Below are positions 62,176 through 64,000 of a DNA stretch of 64,000 nt, piece after piece. The notes under the pieces are model-generated. The model searched no databases and had not been told where the DNA came from. It saw nothing but the letters and a program-made list of their open reading frames with translations. The position numbers and the translations under genes are program-made. Source of the stretch: Candidatus Palauibacter poriticola (GTDB lineage: Bacteria > Gemmatimonadota > Gemmatimonadetes > Palauibacterales > Palauibacteraceae). The DNA is taken from the NCBI GenBank assembly GCA_012270965.1, contig JAAXHJ010000092.1:31574-95573 (forward strand), in the 5' to 3' direction. The stretch's first letter is position 1; each line of letters starts with the position of its first letter.

Positions 62176-63609
62176 CTACTTGTCGATCGGCAGTCCGCTC
62201 GGGACGGCCGGCGGCGCCAAGTGCGACAGGTCGCGCGCCGCGTCGTCCGTCAACGACTCGAGAAACGCGACGAGGTCGTCCGCCTCCGCGTCGTCGAAGG
62301 CGATCGGGATGAGAATGGTGTCCCGCGTGGCCAGGATCTCGTCGAAGTTGTTTAGCAGGGTACCCCGCAGTTCGGGATCCACCTGCGACACGTCGTAGTC
62401 CCGGAGCCGGTTGTCGATGCTGTCGTAGTGGACCACGATCGCCTTCAGCGTGGCGAACTGGCCCGCGTGGCCGTACGGCCCCGTGAGTTCGACGTTCCGC
62501 ATCGGCGGCGTCTTGAAGAGTCGCCGGTGCGCCGGGTCACCCGTCACCCGTTCGCGCCCGAAGTCGTCGTTCCCGCCCGGCCCGTCGCCCAGCCCGGGTC
62601 CGATCTGCGGGATGGCCGCGTTGTGGTGCTCGTTGTTGCGGTCGTCGAACTGGTCGGTTTCATGGCAGAGCATGCAGCGGATCGTCATGAAGCTCTTGGC
62701 GCCGCGCAGCGACGAATCGCTGAGCTGGTCGTTGTCCCCCTTCAGGAACCGGTCCCACGGCGTGTCGATGAAGGTGAGTTCGGCCACGTAGAAGCCCGCG
62801 ATCGCGTTCGCCGCGTGCGCGAAGGACATCTCGTCGAAGGCCGTGCCCGGATACGCGGCCTCGAACAGATCCCGGTACTCCTCGATCTCCCCCAGCCGCG
62901 CCATGAGCGCCGCCCACACGCCCGTGAAGTCGTCATCCTCCAGCGCCGCCAGTTCGTTGTCGTCGCCGAAGCCGCGCATCTCCCCGCGCCGCAGGACGGG
63001 GATCATGGGCTGCGCCGAGAGCGCTCCGAACTCGAACACCGCCTGCATCTCCGGCGTGAGTTGATCGCCGGCCTCCGTCGAGATCGATCCGTCCTCCAGC
63101 TCCTCCACGAACCCGTCCCAGAAGAACTGCGTCGAAAGATGGAGGTTGAAGAGGGCGGGCGAGTTGCGCGGAATGAACTCGCCCTCGGGGTGCGTGCGGT
63201 TGGGACCCAGCCCCCGTCCCCCGACACCGATCGAGAGCGACCGGCCGTCCCCCATCGCGAAGCTGGGGAGGTGGCAGGTCATGCAGGAGAGGTCCCGGTT
63301 CCCGCCCAGAATCCGGTCGAAGGCAAGGAGGCGTCCGAGTTCCACGAGTTCGGGGCGCACGGGAGGCGGCGGCTCCAGCGGGTCGAGGTTCCGGTGATCC
63401 GCGAGGAGGCGCACCGTGTCGATGAGCATCGCCCGCACGACCTCGGGAGGGGGCGGCGGGGGGGGGGGCGGTTCCGGCGGAGGCGCGGGCGGCACGGCTG
63501 GCGGAACCGGCGGCGTGACGGAACCGTCCCCACAGGCGGCGAGGCCGAGGAGGCCCAGCAAGAGCCCCGTGGCCACGAAGGCGAGCACCTTCCGAGTGCA
63601 GTTCAACAT
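62176..63609 (-). CDS. Di-haem cytochrome c peroxidase-family lipoprotein
   Basis: This protein of about 477 residues has a lipoprotein signal (VLAFVATGLLLGLLGLAAC), a proline-rich linker (PPPPPPPPPE), and two CxxCH haem sites (CMTCHLPSF near residue 110 and CMLCHETDQ near residue 315). Around them are FDRILGGNRDLSC, FWDGFVEELEDGSI, TGPYGHAGQFATLKAIVVHYD and DDLVAFLESL, typical of the MauG/CcpA peroxidase family. It probably reduces peroxide, or modifies a partner, on the outer side of the membrane. ATG 63609 is preferred over GTG 63624. A G11 tract lies within the linker. Confidence 0.9.
   Translation of the reverse strand: MLNCTRKVLAFVATGLLLGLLGLAACGDGSVTPPVPPAVPPAPPPEPPPPPPPPPEVVRAMLIDTVRLLADHRNLDPLEPPPPVRPELVELGRLLAFDRILGGNRDLSCMTCHLPSFAMGDGRSLSIGVGGRGLGPNRTHPEGEFIPRNSPALFNLHLSTQFFWDGFVEELEDGSISTEAGDQLTPEMQAVFEFGALSAQPMIPVLRRGEMRGFGDDNELAALEDDDFTGVWAALMARLGEIEEYRDLFEAAYPGTAFDEMSFAHAANAIAGFYVAELTFIDTPWDRFLKGDNDQLSDSSLRGAKSFMTIRCMLCHETDQFDDRNNEHHNAAIPQIGPGLGDGPGGNDDFGRERVTGDPAHRRLFKTPPMRNVELTGPYGHAGQFATLKAIVVHYDSIDNRLRDYDVSQVDPELRGTLLNNFDEILATRDTILIPIAFDDAEADDLVAFLESLTDDAARDLSHLAPPAVPSGLPIDK
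63458..63468. repeat. G11 homopolymer in the coding region of the peroxidase linker
   Basis: Eleven consecutive G on the plus strand encode part of the polyproline linker on the minus strand. Tracts of this length can slip during replication and switch a frame on or off. Confidence 0.8.
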
Positions 63610-63646
63610 GCGGGAGGTATACACCGGGGTCGCGGAAAGCTCCCCG

Positions 63647-64000
63647 TCAGGGGCTTTCCACGGTGATTCGCACGTCCATCATGTATTCGTGGTAGCGGCA
63701 GAAGAAGACGTACTCGCCTTCGATTCTAGGGCGGTATTCCCAGATCGTGCCCGGCCGCAGATCGTCGCTGTCCTCCGCGTTCACGCCTTCGGGGACCTTG
63801 CTGAACTCCACCCGGTGGATGTTCGTGCCGTTCTGCGTCCATGTGATGGTCGCGTGCCGCTCCACCGTCACGTGGGCTTCCTGGTCGTGATTGCCGTCGG
63901 GATCGATGAACGTGTCGTCCTGGATGTCAAAGTTCGCGTCCGATCCGAAGGGCGGCTCCACCCGCGTCGGCGGGGGCGGTGGAGGCGGCGGGGGCGGAGG
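63647..64000 (-). CDS. Cupredoxin-domain protein, 5' end outside window
   Basis: About 117 C-terminal residues are present. The upstream frame continues as a polyproline run off the right edge. The domain shows TITWTQNGTNIHRVEFSK and YVFFCRYHEYMMDVRITV, giving the His and the C-x2-H-x2-M ligands of a type 1 copper site. It lies 37 bp upstream of the di-haem peroxidase on the same strand and has the same style of polyproline linker, so the two may form a periplasmic or surface-anchored electron-transfer pair. Confidence 0.82.
   Translation of the reverse strand, partial: PPPPPPPPPPPTRVEPPFGSDANFDIQDDTFIDPDGNHDQEAHVTVERHATITWTQNGTNIHRVEFSKVPEGVNAEDSDDLRPGTIWEYRPRIEGEYVFFCRYHEYMMDVRITVESP

Overview
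This 64 kb window is GC-rich, densely coded chromosomal DNA from a diderm bacterium. An LPS export pair (LptF/LptG), an LpxL-type acyltransferase, an MsbA-type exporter, a heptosyltransferase-like GT9, an MCE/MlaD protein, predicted outer-membrane barrels and many lipoproteins all point to an outer membrane. A giant Asp-box (sortilin/VPS10-like) secreted protein, ThyX, recF-dciA-gyrB with a separate gyrA, a PorX-like regulator and FmdB-type small proteins would fit Gemmatimonadota or a close relative. That assignment is inference: the window has no rRNA or tRNA to settle it. No gap between genes exceeds about 300 bp. No CRISPR array, insertion sequence or tRNA was seen.

Layout. 1-8 kb: a partial ferredoxin-NADP reductase-like gene, pgsA and ssb on the minus strand, then an MlaD protein, rho and the large Asp-box protein. 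8-18 kb: FmdB-like protein, gyrA coupled to an Nramp-like carrier, thyX, glpK, and a segmental tandem duplication carrying a small secreted protein plus a beta-propeller lipoprotein. 18-22 kb: the translationally coupled recF-dciA-gyrB operon. 23-31 kb: minus-strand metabolic and membrane genes (3-hydroxyacyl-CoA dehydrogenase, slipin, thiolase, isopropylmalate dehydrogenase-like enzyme, TPR protein, CNNM/CorC protein). 31-43 kb: an envelope cluster (DUF3108, GT2, LPLAT, ABC exporter, PorX-like regulator, GT9, LptF, LptG, Gmd, then a GIY-YIG nuclease). 43-53 kb: TVP38 and P1 peptidase, a predicted outer-membrane barrel, then a periplasmic sugar-oxidation set (GMC flavoenzyme, Tat-targeted small subunit, Gfo/Idh/MocA enzyme, sodium:solute symporter). 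53.3-56.9 kb: an overlapping operon with its own promoter and palindromic operator, encoding an MqsR-like toxin, an MqsA-like Zn-finger/HTH antitoxin and a ParA-like ATPase with a long helical C-terminus. 57-64 kb: a predicted outer-membrane protein, a GH109-like oxidoreductase and partner, a TlpA-like lipoprotein, a di-haem peroxidase lipoprotein and a partial cupredoxin.

The most interesting items are four. First is the toxin-antitoxin/ParA-TPR operon, a candidate conflict or defence system. Second is the tandem duplication at 15.6-18.4 kb, whose seam still holds a gyrB fragment fused to a glpK fragment and one copy of which is decaying. Third is a dispersed nested-palindrome repeat found at six sites, one of them inside the 5' end of a coding region. 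Fourth is a PorX-like REC-PglZ regulator inside an LPS/envelope cluster.
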